From NCBI RefSeq assembly GCF_000952685.1, contig NZ_JYHV01000013.1, positions 78,672-142,671 of the forward strand: a DNA stretch of 64,000 nucleotides. Direction: 5' to 3'. Of this stretch, positions 15,928-26,353 are shown one piece after another. Both the position numbers and the translations under genes were made by a program. The notes below the pieces were generated by a model that ran no database searches, had not been told where the DNA came from, and worked only from the letters and a program-made list of their open reading frames with translations. This DNA comes from Stutzerimonas stutzeri. Lineage in GTDB: Bacteria > Pseudomonadota > Gammaproteobacteria > Pseudomonadales > Pseudomonadaceae. The first letter of the stretch is position 1; each line of letters begins with the position of its first letter.

Positions 15928-18720
15928 ATGGCGCTTGCGCTGATAATCGCTTTGCCATTTCTAGGAATTTGCCTGCCGCTGGTGTGCGAGCGCTTTGGTC
16001 GTTCCGCCTGTGCATTTGGCGCCGGGCTGGCCCCTTTGTTGGCGCTGGTATTGCTGTTATCCAAGCGTGGCGCCGTGTTTGGTGGTGAAACGCAAGTGCT
16101 GACCATGCCCTGGCTCCCCGAGCTGGGGTTGAATCTCAGCCTCAGACTCGACGGTTTGGGCTTCCTGTTTGCGTTGTTGATCCTTGGCATTGGCCTGCTG
16201 GTCATTCTTTACGCGCGTTATTACCTTTCTAAAAGCGAGCCGATGGGCCGCTTCTTCAGCTTTTTTTTGTTGTTCATGGGCGCCATGCTCGGTGTGGTGC
16301 TATCCGAAAACCTTCTGTTGATGTTGATGTTCTGGGAGCTGACTAGTCTCTCCTCGTTCCTGCTGATCGGCTTCTGGAATCATCGCTCCGATGCACGCCA
16401 GGGCGCGCGGATGGCCCTCGCCGTAACAGGCGGTGGCGGTCTCGCATTGCTGGCCGGCATCCTGTTGATCGGCCATATCGTTGGCAGCTTCGAGTTGAGC
16501 GCGGTGTTGGCATCCGGCGACCTGATCCGGGCCAGCTCGCTGTATCCGCTAACGCTGATCCTGGTGCTGCTCGGCGTGTTCACCAAGTCCGCGCAATTTC
16601 CATTTCACTTCTGGTTGCCCCAGGCGATGGCGGCGCCTACGCCGGTATCGGCGTTTCTGCACTCGGCGACTATGGTCAAGGCGGGCGTGTTTCTACTGGC
16701 GCGGTTGTATCCGGCGTTGTCGGACTCGGAGTGGTGGTTCTACCTGGTCACCCTGACGGGGCTGGCTACTTTATTGATCGGCGCTGTGATGGCGCTATTC
16801 CAGCACGATCTCAAAGGGCTATTGGCTTACTCGACCATCAGCCATCTCGGGTTGATCACGTTGTTGTTCGGCCTCGACTCGCGGCTGGGGCCGGTGGCGG
16901 CGATCTTTCACATCATCAACCACGCGACGTTCAAGGCATCGTTGTTCATGGCCGCCGGGATCATCGATCACGAGACAGGAACGCGCGACATGCGACGCAT
17001 CAACGGTATGCTGAAGTACATGCCGCACACGGCGGCACTGGCGATGGTAGCCTCACTGGCGATGGCCGGAGTGCCGCTGCTCAATGGCTTCCTGAGCAAA
17101 GAGATGTTTTTTGCCGAGACCCTCGATCAGCATTTGTTGGGCAGCTTCTACTGGACAATTCCGGCGTTGGCGACCTTGGCGAGTGCCTTTTCGGTCGCTT
17201 ACTCGCTGCGCTTCGTGCATGACGTCTTCTTCAATGGCGAACCGATCGACTTGCCTAAATATCCGCCGCACGAGCCCGCGCGGTACATGAAGATTCCTGT
17301 CGAAATTCTGGTGTTGCTCTGCCTGCTGGTGGGCATGTTGCCTGCCTATACCGTGGCGCCACTGCTGGCCGCTGCCGTTGCCGGTAGCCTGGGCGGCGAT
17401 GTGCCCGAGTACAGCCTGGCGATATGGCACGGCTTCAACCTGCCCCTGGCCATGAGCTTCGTTGCCTTGGGGGGCGGCCTGCTCATCTATTCGATGCGTA
17501 AGTGGGCGTTTCGCTGGTACGAAGGGCTGCCACGGGTCGATTCCCTGCAAGTCTTCGCACGCGTAGTCAGCGACATTGCCGGAACGGCGCGCTGGGTAAC
17601 CGAGCGCATGGAAAATGGATCTCTGCAGCGTTACCTGGCGCTTATGCTGTTCAGCTCATTGCTGGTAGTTGTGTATGCACTGACACCTCTACGGTCGTTG
17701 CGCGGCTCTGTGCCGATGACGCCGCTGGACGGCATCACCGTGCTCGGACTGGTGATCCTTGGCCTGGCTTCGGTAATGACGGTTGTATTCCACCGCAGGC
17801 GCCTGATGGCGTTGATGGTGCTGAGTGTCGTGGGCTTGATGGTTGCCCTGGTGTTCGCTCGCTACTCGGCACCCGATCTGGCGTTGACGCAGATATCGGT
17901 AGAAGTGGTGACCATCATTCTGCTGATCCTGGCGCTTTTCTTCATGCCTGACCGGACGCCGGTCGAGTCGAGCAGTCTGCGCAGTTTTCGCGACCTGATC
18001 CTCGCCGGTACTTTCGGCACCATGGTGGCTTTGCTCGCCTATGCGGTGCTGACGCGCCCCTACGACAGCATTGCGTCGTTCTTCCTCGAGAACAGCGTGG
18101 TCGGCGGGGGCGGGGCTAACGTGGTCAATGTGATTCTGGTGGACTTCCGTGGCTTCGATACGCTCGGTGAGATTGCCGTGCTGGCCATCGCTGCGGTTGG
18201 CATCTACGGCCTGCTTCACGGGCTGCGCCTGCCGCATCCGATACGCGACTATGGCGGCAGGCTATGGTCGACGGACCGGCATCCGATGGTGCTGGATACG
18301 CTTTCACGCGTGCTCTTGCCGATGGCGCTGCTGGTTTCGGTGTTTATCTTCCTGCGCGGTCACAACTTGCCGGGTGGCGGCTTCATTGCAGGGTTGATCA
18401 CCGCGGTCGCGCTGATCTTGCAATACATCTCGCATGGCGTCGTCTGGGCGCAACAGCGTCAGCCGTTCAGTTATCACGGCGTGGCTGGGGCCGGTGTGCT
18501 GATTGCAGGCCTGACCGGACTGGGCAGTTGGCTGTTCGGTCGGCCATTCCTGACATCCGCCTTCGGCCATTTCCATCTGCCGCTGGTTGGCGAGTTTGAA
18601 TTGGCAACCGCAATGCTTTTCGATCTGGGCGTTTACCTGGCAGTGGTGGGGGCCACTCTGCTGATTCTTTCCAACCTAGGTCATGTCAGCCAGGACGAGT
18701 CGTGCAAGGAGGTGCTTTGA
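15928..18720 (+). CDS. shaA: Na+(K+)/H+ antiporter subunit A, fused with B
   Basis: 930 residues from ATG 15928 (also named mrpA/mnhA/phaA). The first ~500 residues are NuoL-like: proton-channel helices with [18 protein letters not shown] and [18 protein letters not shown]. The region about 600-740 is the MrpA C-terminal/DUF4040 part ([20 protein letters not shown]) and about 780-915 is the MnhB domain ([19 protein letters not shown]). No separate mrpB follows, so this is the group-2 A-B fusion. It forms the core of a multi-subunit inner-membrane antiporter for salt and alkaline pH tolerance. Its TGA overlaps the ATG of the C subunit. Confidence 0.93.
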   Translation: MALALIIALPFLGICLPLVCERFGRSACAFGAGLAPLLALVLLLSKRGAVFGGETQVLTMPWLPELGLNLSLRLDGLGFLFALLILGIGLLVILYARYYLSKSEPMGRFFSFFLLFMGAMLGVVLSENLLLMLMFWELTSLSSFLLIGFWNHRSDARQGARMALAVTGGGGLALLAGILLIGHIVGSFELSAVLASGDLIRASSLYPLTLILVLLGVFTKSAQFPFHFWLPQAMAAPTPVSAFLHSATMVKAGVFLLARLYPALSDSEWWFYLVTLTGLATLLIGAVMALFQHDLKGLLAYSTISHLGLITLLFGLDSRLGPVAAIFHIINHATFKASLFMAAGIIDHETGTRDMRRINGMLKYMPHTAALAMVASLAMAGVPLLNGFLSKEMFFAETLDQHLLGSFYWTIPALATLASAFSVAYSLRFVHDVFFNGEPIDLPKYPPHEPARYMKIPVEILVLLCLLVGMLPAYTVAPLLAAAVAGSLGGDVPEYSLAIWHGFNLPLAMSFVALGGGLLIYSMRKWAFRWYEGLPRVDSLQVFARVVSDIAGTARWVTERMENGSLQRYLALMLFSSLLVVVYALTPLRSLRGSVPMTPLDGITVLGLVILGLASVMTVVFHRRRLMALMVLSVVGLMVALVFARYSAPDLALTQISVEVVTIILLILALFFMPDRTPVESSSLRSFRDLILAGTFGTMVALLAYAVLTRPYDSIASFFLENSVVGGGGANVVNVILVDFRGFDTLGEIAVLAIAAVGIYGLLHGLRLPHPIRDYGGRLWSTDRHPMVLDTLSRVLLPMALLVSVFIFLRGHNLPGGGFIAGLITAVALILQYISHGVVWAQQRQPFSYHGVAGAGVLIAGLTGLGSWLFGRPFLTSAFGHFHLPLVGEFELATAMLFDLGVYLAVVGATLLILSNLGHVSQDESCKEVL

Positions 18721-19049
18721 TGGAGTTTGTCTTCGCGATAACGCTCGGCGTGATGATGGCCAGCGGTGTTTATCTGCTGTTGCGTGCTCGCATATTTCCA
18801 GTGGTGATGGGACTGACGCTGATTTCCTACGCGGTGAATCTGTTCATCTTCGCCATGGGACGCCTCGCGACCGGGGTTCCGGCGATTATCGGAAAGAGTG
18901 CCGAGTATGGCGATCCCCTGCCGCAGGCGTTGGTGCTGACCGCCATCGTCATTGGCTTCGCCATGACCGCGTTCGTGGTGGTGCTGGCACTTCGCGGTCT
19001 CGGCGAGTTACGTACCGATCATGTTGACGGTCGGGAGCCGCGGGAATGA
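18720..19049 (+). CDS. shaC: Na+(K+)/H+ antiporter subunit C
   Basis: 109 residues; the start at 18720 overlaps the A-B stop by one base (TGATG) and has a strong AAGGAGG site inside the previous gene. NuoK-like, three membrane helices, with LLLRARIFPVVMGLTLISYA and the conserved DPLPQALVLTAIVIGFA near residue 65-80. Third part of the Mrp proton/cation pathway. An upstream in-frame start at 18702 is possible but lacks the ribosome site. Confidence 0.93.
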   Translation: MEFVFAITLGVMMASGVYLLLRARIFPVVMGLTLISYAVNLFIFAMGRLATGVPAIIGKSAEYGDPLPQALVLTAIVIGFAMTAFVVVLALRGLGELRTDHVDGREPRE

Positions 19050-20548
19050 ATCACGCATTGATCCTTCCGATCCTCCTGCCGTTATTGACCGGTTGCGTCT
19101 TGCTTTTGGCTCATCGGCAGGGCGCGCCATTCAAGCGTCTGGTGTCGGTTGCAGCGACGTGGTTATTGGTCCCGCTGACGCTTTGGCTGTTATTGCAGGC
19201 GGACTCCGGCGTGCTCTCGGTATACCGACTCGGCGACTGGCGACCACCGTTCGGCATCATGCTGCTGCTCGACCGGCTGAGCGCGCTGATGCTGCTGGTC
19301 ACCGCCGTGCTTGCGGGCTTCTCGGTGCTCTACGCAGCGCGCGGAGACGACGAGCGTGGTCCGAATTTCCATGCGTTGTTCCAGTTTCAGCTGGCGGGTA
19401 TCAACGGAGCATTTCTAACCGGTGATCTGTTCAATCTCTTCGTGTTCTTCGAGATTCTGCTGATTTCTTCCTACGCGTTGTTGCTGCACGGTCATGGCGC
19501 GAAACGGGTGCAGGCTGGCATCCACTACGTCGTGCTGAATCTGCTGGGGTCGTCATTGTTCCTGATTGGGGTCAGCATGCTCTACGGGCTCACCGGGACC
19601 CTGAACATGGCGGACCTGGCGGGGCGAGTGGCTGCGGCCGACCCGGCGGATGCGCCGCTACTGGCTGCTGCGGGTTACCTGCTGCTGGTGGTGTTCGCCT
19701 TGAAGGCAGCCATCCTGCCGCTGTACTTCTGGTTGCCGCGAGCCTATGCCTCGGCGACCGCACCGGTCGCGGCCCTGTTCGCGATCATGACCAAGCTCGG
19801 CCTCTATGCCATCGTACGGGTGTTCACGCTGATTTTCGGTAGCGAAGCGGGCGTACTCAGCAACATGGTGCTCGACTGGTTGTGGCCGCTATCGATGTTG
19901 ACCCTTGTCGGCGGCGTGTTGGGCGCGTTGGCTGCACGCAATCTGCAGATCCTGCTGTCCTATCTGGTGGTGGTTTCGGTGGGGACGTTGCTGGCCGGCG
20001 TTGCGCTGGGAACGGAAGCAGGGCTGGGGGCGGCGCTTTACTACCTGGTGCATAGCACCCTGGTATCAGGCGGTCTGTTTCTACTGGCAGACATCATCGC
20101 GCGACAGCGCGGCGATACGGCATCCGAGCTGATATCGGCGCCAGCCTTAAGGCAGCCGTTGGTGTTGGGGGCGCTATTCTTCGCCGGCGCGATTTCCATT
20201 GCTGGGCTGCCTCCCTTTTCGGGCTTTCTGGGCAAAGTGATGTTGCTGCGAGCCGTCTCTCCAGGTATCGATGCCTCGATACTCTGGCCCGTGATTCTGG
20301 TCGGTGGGTTGGGCATGGTAATTGCGCTGAGCCGGGCCGGCAGCATGGTGTTCTGGCGCCCGAGTGACGCAGTCAGCGTAGGAAAGCCGGCTGACACGGT
20401 ACGTCTTGCCACGGCCTTCGGCTTGTTGCTGGGCAGTGTGATGCTGGTGGTGGCGGCACAGCCGATCCAGGCATACGTGCAGGCGACTGCCACGCAGTTG
20501 TTCGATCTCGCACCCTATCTGCAGATCATTCGGGGAGGCGAAGTATGA
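19046..20548 (+). CDS. shaD: Na+(K+)/H+ antiporter subunit D
   Basis: 500 residues, ATGA overlap with shaC. NuoM/N-like proton-translocating subunit with about 14 helices. Conserved elements: FFEILLISSYALLLHG (the buried Glu about 130), KAAILPLYFWLPRAYASA (about 219-236), and FAGAISIAGLPPFSGFLGK near 380. Works with subunit A as an antiporter-like module pair. Codon use and spacing are like the rest of the operon. Confidence 0.93.
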   Translation: MNHALILPILLPLLTGCVLLLAHRQGAPFKRLVSVAATWLLVPLTLWLLLQADSGVLSVYRLGDWRPPFGIMLLLDRLSALMLLVTAVLAGFSVLYAARGDDERGPNFHALFQFQLAGINGAFLTGDLFNLFVFFEILLISSYALLLHGHGAKRVQAGIHYVVLNLLGSSLFLIGVSMLYGLTGTLNMADLAGRVAAADPADAPLLAAAGYLLLVVFALKAAILPLYFWLPRAYASATAPVAALFAIMTKLGLYAIVRVFTLIFGSEAGVLSNMVLDWLWPLSMLTLVGGVLGALAARNLQILLSYLVVVSVGTLLAGVALGTEAGLGAALYYLVHSTLVSGGLFLLADIIARQRGDTASELISAPALRQPLVLGALFFAGAISIAGLPPFSGFLGKVMLLRAVSPGIDASILWPVILVGGLGMVIALSRAGSMVFWRPSDAVSVGKPADTVRLATAFGLLLGSVMLVVAAQPIQAYVQATATQLFDLAPYLQIIRGGEV

Positions 20549-21045
20549 GATCCCGTATGTTGCCCAAGCCGGCGCTTACCCTCTTGCTGGCCATGCTCTG
20601 GCTGATGCTCAATAACACCCTTGGCGTAGGACACCTCCTGCTCGGTCTGTTTCTCGGCTGGGCGATTCCATTGCTGGCGAAGGGCTTCCTGGTGGATCTG
20701 CCGGCGGTTCGGCGTCCGCTGAAGCTCTGCCTGTTTTGCGTCAAGGTTTTCTACGACATCGTCCTCGCCAACCTTCATGTCGCCAAGTTGGTGCTCGGGC
20801 CTCGGGGGCGTTTGCAGCCTGCATTCGTCGAAATACCGATGGCGATCGAACACCCCTTTGTTCTCGCCGTATTGACCAGCATCATTTCGCTCACGCCAGG
20901 AACCGTATCAGCGGCATTGCGACCCGATCACAAAGTCCTTTTGATTCACGCGTTAGACGCCCCTGACATCGAGGCGCTGGCCGCCGAGGTGAAGAACCGT
21001 TACGAAACACCGTTGCTGGAGATATTCGAATGCTCACGTATGTGA
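20545..21045 (+). CDS. shaE: Na+(K+)/H+ antiporter subunit E
   Basis: 166 residues, overlapping shaD by 4 bases, with GGGGAGG just before ATG. MnhE family: N-terminal helices (ALTLLLAMLWLMLNNTLGVG) and a cytoplasmic C-terminal domain with SIISLTPGTVSAAL (about 111-124) and LLIHALDA. This subunit is required for assembly of the complex. It overlaps shaF by 16 bases. Confidence 0.92.
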   Translation: MRSRMLPKPALTLLLAMLWLMLNNTLGVGHLLLGLFLGWAIPLLAKGFLVDLPAVRRPLKLCLFCVKVFYDIVLANLHVAKLVLGPRGRLQPAFVEIPMAIEHPFVLAVLTSIISLTPGTVSAALRPDHKVLLIHALDAPDIEALAAEVKNRYETPLLEIFECSRM

Positions 21046-21299
21046 TTCCGCTGTGCATGGCGATCATCGGGCTTGCGGCGGTGCTCAATGTGATGCGATT
21101 GGTCCAGGGGCCTGACATGCCTGACCGGGTGTTGGCGCTCGACACGCTGTATATCAATGCGCTGGCGCTGATCGTAATGTTCGGTATCTGGCTGGCTTCC
21201 GATCTGTTCTTCGAGGCCGCCTTGCTGATCGCAGTGATGGGGTTCGTCAGTACCGTTGCGGTGGGCAAGCACCTGTTGCACGGTGAAATCATCGACTGA
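21030..21299 (+). CDS. shaF: Na+(K+)/H+ antiporter subunit F
   Basis: 89 residues, three membrane helices. MnhF signature RLVQGPDMPDRVLALDTLY (about 24-42) and a final EAALLIAVMGFVSTVAVGK. The start lies inside the end of shaE (16-base overlap in another frame), so translation is probably coupled. Confidence 0.92.
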   Translation: MLTYVIPLCMAIIGLAAVLNVMRLVQGPDMPDRVLALDTLYINALALIVMFGIWLASDLFFEAALLIAVMGFVSTVAVGKHLLHGEIID

Positions 21300-21308
21300 G
21301 GAGTCAGC

Positions 21309-21638
21309 ATGCCATTCTGGATCGAACTGTTGGTGAGCGCGTTTTTGATCGTGGGCAGCGTTTTCGCGCTGGTCGGAGCGATCGGTCTGTATCGCCTGCC
21401 TGATTTCTTCACTCGGCTTCATGGGCCTACCAAGGCAAGCACCATGGGAGTGGGCGGTATCGTGATCGCGTCGATGATCTTTTTTAGTAGTCAGGGCGAT
21501 GGCCTCAGCCTCCACGAAATGCTGATTACCCTGTTTCTGTTTCTGACCGCGCCGGTCAGTGCCCACGTACTGGCCAAAGCCGCGATGCAGCAGAAGCTGC
21601 CATACACGGCGAGGACGCGTGGCAAGCCCTGGGATTGA
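21309..21638 (+). CDS. shaG: Na+(K+)/H+ antiporter subunit G
   Basis: 109 residues with three helices. MnhG signature GAIGLYRLPDFFTRLHGPT (about 24-42) and HEMLITLFLFLTAPVSAHVLA. GAGGAG lies just before the ATG, 9 bases after shaF. Last gene of the operon; it runs into the convergent glnD with only 15 bases between stops and no visible hairpin terminator. Confidence 0.92.
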   Translation: MPFWIELLVSAFLIVGSVFALVGAIGLYRLPDFFTRLHGPTKASTMGVGGIVIASMIFFSSQGDGLSLHEMLITLFLFLTAPVSAHVLAKAAMQQKLPYTARTRGKPWD

Positions 21639-21653
21639 CGAAGGCCGGACGTG

Positions 21654-24356
21654 TCAGATGACGATGCTGCTCGGTGAAGGTTGTCGCTCATTTTCCTGTG
21701 ACAGTTGCTTGATCATCGCCTGCTGCAACTGGATACACAGCTGCGGATCCGACAAAGGTTGATTATCGGCGTTGGTGACGAAGAACACGTCTTCCACGCG
21801 CTCGCCGAGCGTCGCGATCTTGGCGTTCTGCACTGACAGATCGAAGTCCAGGAATAGCTGGCCGATGCGTGCCAGCAGGCCGGGGCGATCAGGTGCGACA
21901 ACTTCGATGATCGTCTGCGGGCGCTGCATGTCGTTGTGGATGGTGACCTGGGGCGGAAAGGCGAAATGCTTGAGCTGCCGGGGTACCCGCTTCTGAATGA
22001 TCGTCAGGTAATCATCCGGATTGCGTAGTGCATCGATCAGGCCTTGGCGAATTTCCTCGGTACGTTCGGGATCGTTGCCAATGGGCGTACCGTCGGCATC
22101 CAGCACAATGTAGGTATCCAAGGTGAACTGGCTGCTCGAGGTGATGATCCGGGCGTCGTGAATGTTCAGGTTCAACTGATCCATGGCCGCCACGGTTACG
22201 GCGAAGAAGTCATGCTGATCAGGCGCGTAGATGAAAATTTGCGTGCCGCCTTCGAATTCGCGCTGAGTGGTTTCCTTGATCAATACCAGCGGCCCGCCGT
22301 CGCTCGGGTGATCGATGATGGCCTCGGTGTGCCAGGCGACGTCGGTGGAGCTGTGACGCATGAAATAATCATCGCCCAGCTGCGACCAGAGCTGTTCGGC
22401 ATCGTCCGGATCGGTGCCGTTGCGCACCAGATTATCGAGCGCGGCGCGTTGGGTCTGACGAATCTGTTCCTCGCGCCCCAGCGGATTTTCCAGGCCACGC
22501 CTGAGCGCCCGCTTGGTTTCGGTGTACAGCTGGCGCAGCAGGCTGGCCCGCCATGAATTCCAGAGGGTTGGGTTGGTCGCGTTGATGTCCGCCACCGTCA
22601 GCACATACAGGTAGTCGAGGTGGGTCTCGTCGCCAACCAGTTGGGCAAAATCGTTAATCACTTGCGGATCGGAGAGGTCCTTGCGCTGCGCGGTTGTGGA
22701 CATCACCAAGTGATTTTCCACCAGCCAGACCACCAGGCGCGTATCCCATGCAGGAAGCTTGTGGCGCAAACAGAACTCCTGAGCGTCCACCGCGCCCAGC
22801 TCCGAATGATCCCCGCCCCGGCCCTTGGCGATATCGTGATAGAGGCCCGCAATGTAGATGAGCTCGGGCTTGGGCAGGCGTTCCACCAGCTTGCTGGCCA
22901 GTGGGTACTTCTCGGCGACGCCGGGTTTGCTCAGCTTTCGCAGATATTTGATGACGTTGAGCGTGTGGGCATCGACGGTATAAATATGGAAAAGGTCATG
23001 CTGCATCTGTCCGACGATATGACCGAACTCTGGCAAATAGCGCCCCAGAATGCCGTAACGATTCATTCGTCGCAGGTTGCGATGGATGCCTTCCTTGCAC
23101 TTGAACAGCTCGATGAACAGGCTGGTATTGCGAATGTCGCTGCGAAAATCATCGTCGATGAGGTGGCGATGATCGCGCAGAAGACGAATGGTCTCGGCAC
23201 GGACACCCTGAATTTCAGGGTGTTGTGCCAGCAGTACGAAAATTTCCAAGATCGCGAAGGGTCTGCGCTTGAATACCGAATCATCGGTCACTTCGAGGTA
23301 GCCGTCGCGCACTAGGAAGCGGCTGTTGAGCGGCACGGCGTCACCGCTGTCGCCTTCCCAGAGAATGACCTCGGCAAAGTGCTGCCCGACCAGATCGCTG
23401 AGCTCGGAAATGCTCATGACCACGCGGTAGTACTTCTGCATGAAACGCTCGATTGCCAGCTTGGCGTCGTTGTCTTTATAGCCGAGGAGGGCGGCCAGGC
23501 TGCGCTGGTGGTCGAACAGCAGGCGGTCCTCGGCGCGCCCGGCGAGCATGTGCAGCCCGTAGCGGACTCGCCAGATGAACTCCTGGCTGGAGGCGAGCAG
23601 GGAATATTCACCTTCGGTCAGAAAACCTTGGTCGAGAATTGCGCTTAAATTCAGGCTGCCAAGCTGGCGCCTTGCGATCCACAGGATCGTCTGGATGTCA
23701 CGCAGCCCGCCGGGGGAGCCTTTTACGTTGGGCTCAAGGTTGTATTCGGTGTTGTTGTATTTGGAATGACGTGCCGCTTGCTCGTTGCGTTTGGCAAGGA
23801 AGAACTCCTTGCTCGGCCACATCTCCGATGGGCTGGTGACCTTCAGCATGTCCTGTCGCAGGCGCTCGGGACCGGCGATGGTGCGACTCTCCATCAGGTT
23901 GGTGATCACCGTCAGGTCTGCGCGTGCCTCTTCGGCGCATTCCGCCACCGAGCGTACGCTCTGGCCGACCTCGAGCCCGATATCCCAGAGCAGGGTCAGG
24001 AAACCTTCAATGGAACCGCGGAATTTCTCGTGATCACCGTTATCGAGCAAAATCAGCAGATCGATATCGGAATAGGGATGCAGTTCTCCGCGACCGTAAC
24101 CGCCCACGGCCACCAGAGCGATATTAGAATCGTCGCACCAGTCGAAGCGGCCCCAAGCGGCTTGCAGAATCTGGTCGACGAACCAGGCGCGATCCTCGAT
24201 CAGACGACGGATATCGTGGCCCGCTAGAAAGCGTGCATCGAGCACCTCTCGGGCTTTACGAATGACTTTCTTGAAGGCCGCGATGGGGCTTGCCTTGAGC
24301 GCCAGTTCGGCCTGGAACTGGCCTCCATCGAACAGCTCTGGATCAACCGGATGCAT
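21654..24356 (-). CDS. glnD: Bifunctional PII uridylyltransferase/uridylyl-removing enzyme
   Basis: 900 residues. Nitrogen sensor that uridylylates PII (GlnB/GlnK) when glutamine is low and removes UMP when it is high. Domain order: nucleotidyltransferase with [19 protein letters not shown] (about 84-102), HD phosphohydrolase with [18 protein letters not shown] (about 510-527), then two ACT domains for glutamine ([19 protein letters not shown] about 705, and [19 protein letters not shown] about 815). All catalytic motifs look intact. It lies downstream of map in the same direction with a 35-base gap. Confidence 0.96.
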   Translation of the reverse strand: MHPVDPELFDGGQFQAELALKASPIAAFKKVIRKAREVLDARFLAGHDIRRLIEDRAWFVDQILQAAWGRFDWCDDSNIALVAVGGYGRGELHPYSDIDLLILLDNGDHEKFRGSIEGFLTLLWDIGLEVGQSVRSVAECAEEARADLTVITNLMESRTIAGPERLRQDMLKVTSPSEMWPSKEFFLAKRNEQAARHSKYNNTEYNLEPNVKGSPGGLRDIQTILWIARRQLGSLNLSAILDQGFLTEGEYSLLASSQEFIWRVRYGLHMLAGRAEDRLLFDHQRSLAALLGYKDNDAKLAIERFMQKYYRVVMSISELSDLVGQHFAEVILWEGDSGDAVPLNSRFLVRDGYLEVTDDSVFKRRPFAILEIFVLLAQHPEIQGVRAETIRLLRDHRHLIDDDFRSDIRNTSLFIELFKCKEGIHRNLRRMNRYGILGRYLPEFGHIVGQMQHDLFHIYTVDAHTLNVIKYLRKLSKPGVAEKYPLASKLVERLPKPELIYIAGLYHDIAKGRGGDHSELGAVDAQEFCLRHKLPAWDTRLVVWLVENHLVMSTTAQRKDLSDPQVINDFAQLVGDETHLDYLYVLTVADINATNPTLWNSWRASLLRQLYTETKRALRRGLENPLGREEQIRQTQRAALDNLVRNGTDPDDAEQLWSQLGDDYFMRHSSTDVAWHTEAIIDHPSDGGPLVLIKETTQREFEGGTQIFIYAPDQHDFFAVTVAAMDQLNLNIHDARIITSSSQFTLDTYIVLDADGTPIGNDPERTEEIRQGLIDALRNPDDYLTIIQKRVPRQLKHFAFPPQVTIHNDMQRPQTIIEVVAPDRPGLLARIGQLFLDFDLSVQNAKIATLGERVEDVFFVTNADNQPLSDPQLCIQLQQAMIKQLSQENERQPSPSSIVI

Positions 24357-24391
24357 GCCTTCGTCCTCGAAACTGCGGAATCGATCAGTGA

Positions 24392-25174
24392 TCAGGCTGA
24401 CGTGCGGGCGATGCTGTCATCGCTGCGCAGGGTAAAGATTTCGTAGCCGTCAGCGGTGACCAGAATGGTGTGCTCCCACTGGGCAGAGAGCTTGCGATCC
24501 TTGGTGATAGCCGTCCAGCCGTCCCCGAGCAGGCGGGTCTCCGAGCGGCCCTGGTTGATCATCGGCTCAATGGTGAAGGTCATGCCTTCCTTCAGCTCCA
24601 GGCCGGTCCCAGCGCGGCCGTAGTGCAAGACCTGGGGTTCCTCATGGAAGACCTTGCCGATGCCATGCCCGCAATACTCCCGGACGACCGAAAAGCCATT
24701 CTTCTCGGCATGCTTCTGGATCACTTCACCGATGTCGCCGAGGCGCGCGCCGGGGCGAACAAGCTCGATACCTTTATAGAGGCATTCCTGTGTCACCCTG
24801 CACAGGCGCTCGGCCCATTCCGGAGTCTTGCCGACCATGAACATCTTGCTGGTATCGCCATGGTAGCCATCCTTGATGACGGTGATGTCGATATTGAGAA
24901 TGTCGCCATCCTTCAAGGGCTTGTCGTTGGGGATGCCGTGACAGACCACATGATTGATCGAGGTGCAGATCGACTTGGGAAATCCCTTGTAGTTGAGCGG
25001 GGCGGGTATGGCTTGCTGGACGTTGACGATGTGGTCGTGGCAGAGGCGGTCGAGTTCATCGGTAGTGACGCCTGGCTTGACGTGCTCACCGATCATTTCC
25101 AGCACCTCGGCTGCCAGGCGGCCGGCGATGCGCATTTTCTCGATATCTTCAGGCGTCTTGATGGAAACGGTCAT
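24392..25174 (-). CDS. map: Methionine aminopeptidase, type I
   Basis: 260 residues from ATG 25174; longer in-frame starts upstream have no family sequence. Removes the initiator Met from nascent proteins co-translationally. The five metal ligands are visible: two Asp in [18 protein letters not shown], His in [14 protein letters not shown], Glu in FTIEPMI and Glu in [10 protein letters not shown]. It is divergent from rpsB across a 312-base region, as in other gammaproteobacteria, and is followed by glnD. Confidence 0.96.
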   Translation of the reverse strand: MTVSIKTPEDIEKMRIAGRLAAEVLEMIGEHVKPGVTTDELDRLCHDHIVNVQQAIPAPLNYKGFPKSICTSINHVVCHGIPNDKPLKDGDILNIDITVIKDGYHGDTSKMFMVGKTPEWAERLCRVTQECLYKGIELVRPGARLGDIGEVIQKHAEKNGFSVVREYCGHGIGKVFHEEPQVLHYGRAGTGLELKEGMTFTIEPMINQGRSETRLLGDGWTAITKDRKLSAQWEHTILVTADGYEIFTLRSDDSIARTSA

Positions 25175-25350
25175 GCAACCCTCTTGGCGCCAAGAGGCGC
25201 AGGCGGAAAAATTGAAGGGATCAATGATAAACCAAAGCGCCCTTTGGCTGCAGGCGGGCCCGGAACGGGAACGTGGCGGGATAACTTTGAGTCCGTTCTG
25301 CTGACGGTGCCTATCTTGGGAGTGCGCTAGCCTCTGGCGCTTCTTTGTGC

Positions 25351-25356
25351 TATAAA
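25351..25356 (+). promoter_or_regulatory. Putative -10 element of rpsB
   Basis: TATAAA with an upstream TG two bases away (extended -10), followed by a GC-only stretch (CGCGCCG), the discriminator type linked to stringent control. No good -35 is seen 16-18 bases upstream. Confidence 0.5.
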
Positions 25357-25362
25357 ACGCGC

Positions 25363-25486
25363 CGCTCTGCGGGAGTGCCCGCCGAGCCTGACCCCACACA
25401 CGTGTCGACACGGTATCCTGGGTGCTCGCAAGAGTTGGATATCGGGACGCGTGGAGGCCTAACCCGACTTATTCTGAGGAAGTCCC
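25363..25486 (+). promoter_or_regulatory. rpsB 5' leader, likely S2 autoregulatory element (t44-like)
   Basis: Between map and rpsB, the position of the t44/rpsB leader of gammaproteobacteria. Visible stems: GCGGG-AGTG-CCCGC (25369-25382); CGTGTCGACACG (25401-25412); GGTATCC (25412-25418) with GGATATC (25437-25443), one G-U; TCGGG (25442-25446) with CCCGA (25463-25467). The last helix ends 19 bases before the start codon. S2 repression by binding this leader is known in E. coli and is inferred here. Confidence 0.6.
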
Positions 25487-26227
25487 ATGTCTCAAGTCAC
25501 TATGCGCGATATGCTGAAGGCCGGTGTGCACTTCGGCCACCAGACCCGTTACTGGAACCCGAAGATGGATAAATACATCTTTGGCGCGCGTAACAAGATT
25601 CACATCATCAACCTCGAAAAAACCCTGCCGATGTTCAACGACGCGCTGCGTTTCGTTGAAAAGCTGGCTGCGGGCAAGAACAAGATTCTGTTCGTCGGCA
25701 CCAAGCGTTCCGCTGGCAAGATCGTTCGCGAAGAAGCTGCTCGCTGCGGTTCTCCGTACGTCGATCATCGCTGGTTGGGCGGCATGCTGACCAACTACAA
25801 GACCATTCGCGCCTCGATCAAGCGCCTGCGTGAGCTGGAAACCCAGTCTCAGGACGGTACTTTCGAGAAGCTGACCAAGAAAGAAGCTCTGATGCGTACC
25901 CGTGATCTGGAAAAGCTGGATCGCAGCCTGGGTGGTATCAAGGACATGGGCGGCCTGCCGGACGCGATGTTCGTTGTCGATGTTGATCATGAGCGCATCG
26001 CGATTTCCGAAGCCAACAAGCTGGGCATTCCGGTTATCGGTATTGTCGATACCAACAGCAGCCCGGAAGGCGTCGACTACATCATCCCTGGTAATGATGA
26101 TGCCATCCGTGCCGTGCAATTGTATTTGGGCTCCATGGCAGACGCTGTACTGCGTGGCCGTCAGAATGGTGCCGGTGGCGCTGACGAGTTCGTCGAAGAG
26201 GCCGCCCCTGAGGCTGCTCAAGGCTGA
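25487..26227 (+). CDS. rpsB: 30S ribosomal protein S2
   Basis: 246 residues. S2 binds at the head-body junction of the small subunit with S1. Opening [20 protein letters not shown] and the signature [20 protein letters not shown] (about 192-212) are as expected; the acidic Ala/Glu tail is typical. AGGAA lies 7 bases before ATG. The T-rich codon positions differ little from neighbours but codon choice is strongly biased, as for other highly expressed genes. An attenuator-like terminator separates it from tsf. Confidence 0.98.
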   Translation: MSQVTMRDMLKAGVHFGHQTRYWNPKMDKYIFGARNKIHIINLEKTLPMFNDALRFVEKLAAGKNKILFVGTKRSAGKIVREEAARCGSPYVDHRWLGGMLTNYKTIRASIKRLRELETQSQDGTFEKLTKKEALMRTRDLEKLDRSLGGIKDMGGLPDAMFVVDVDHERIAISEANKLGIPVIGIVDTNSSPEGVDYIIPGNDDAIRAVQLYLGSMADAVLRGRQNGAGGADEFVEEAAPEAAQG

Positions 26228-26262
26228 GCGCAACTGTCGCCTAGCTGATACCCGTTGAACAG

Positions 26263-26285
26263 AAAGGGGGCTATGCCCCCTTTTT
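26263..26285 (+). terminator. Terminator/attenuator between rpsB and tsf
   Basis: AAAGGGGGC-TAT-GCCCCCTTTTT: perfect stem with T-run. Because tsf follows in the same direction, it probably passes part of the transcription and sets the S2 to EF-Ts ratio. Confidence 0.85.
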
Positions 26286-26353
26286 GCCACTTCCGAATTG
26301 ATCGTCCGATTGATGGGCGATGATCGAAAATCGAATCGAGAGGATTTGCGAAC

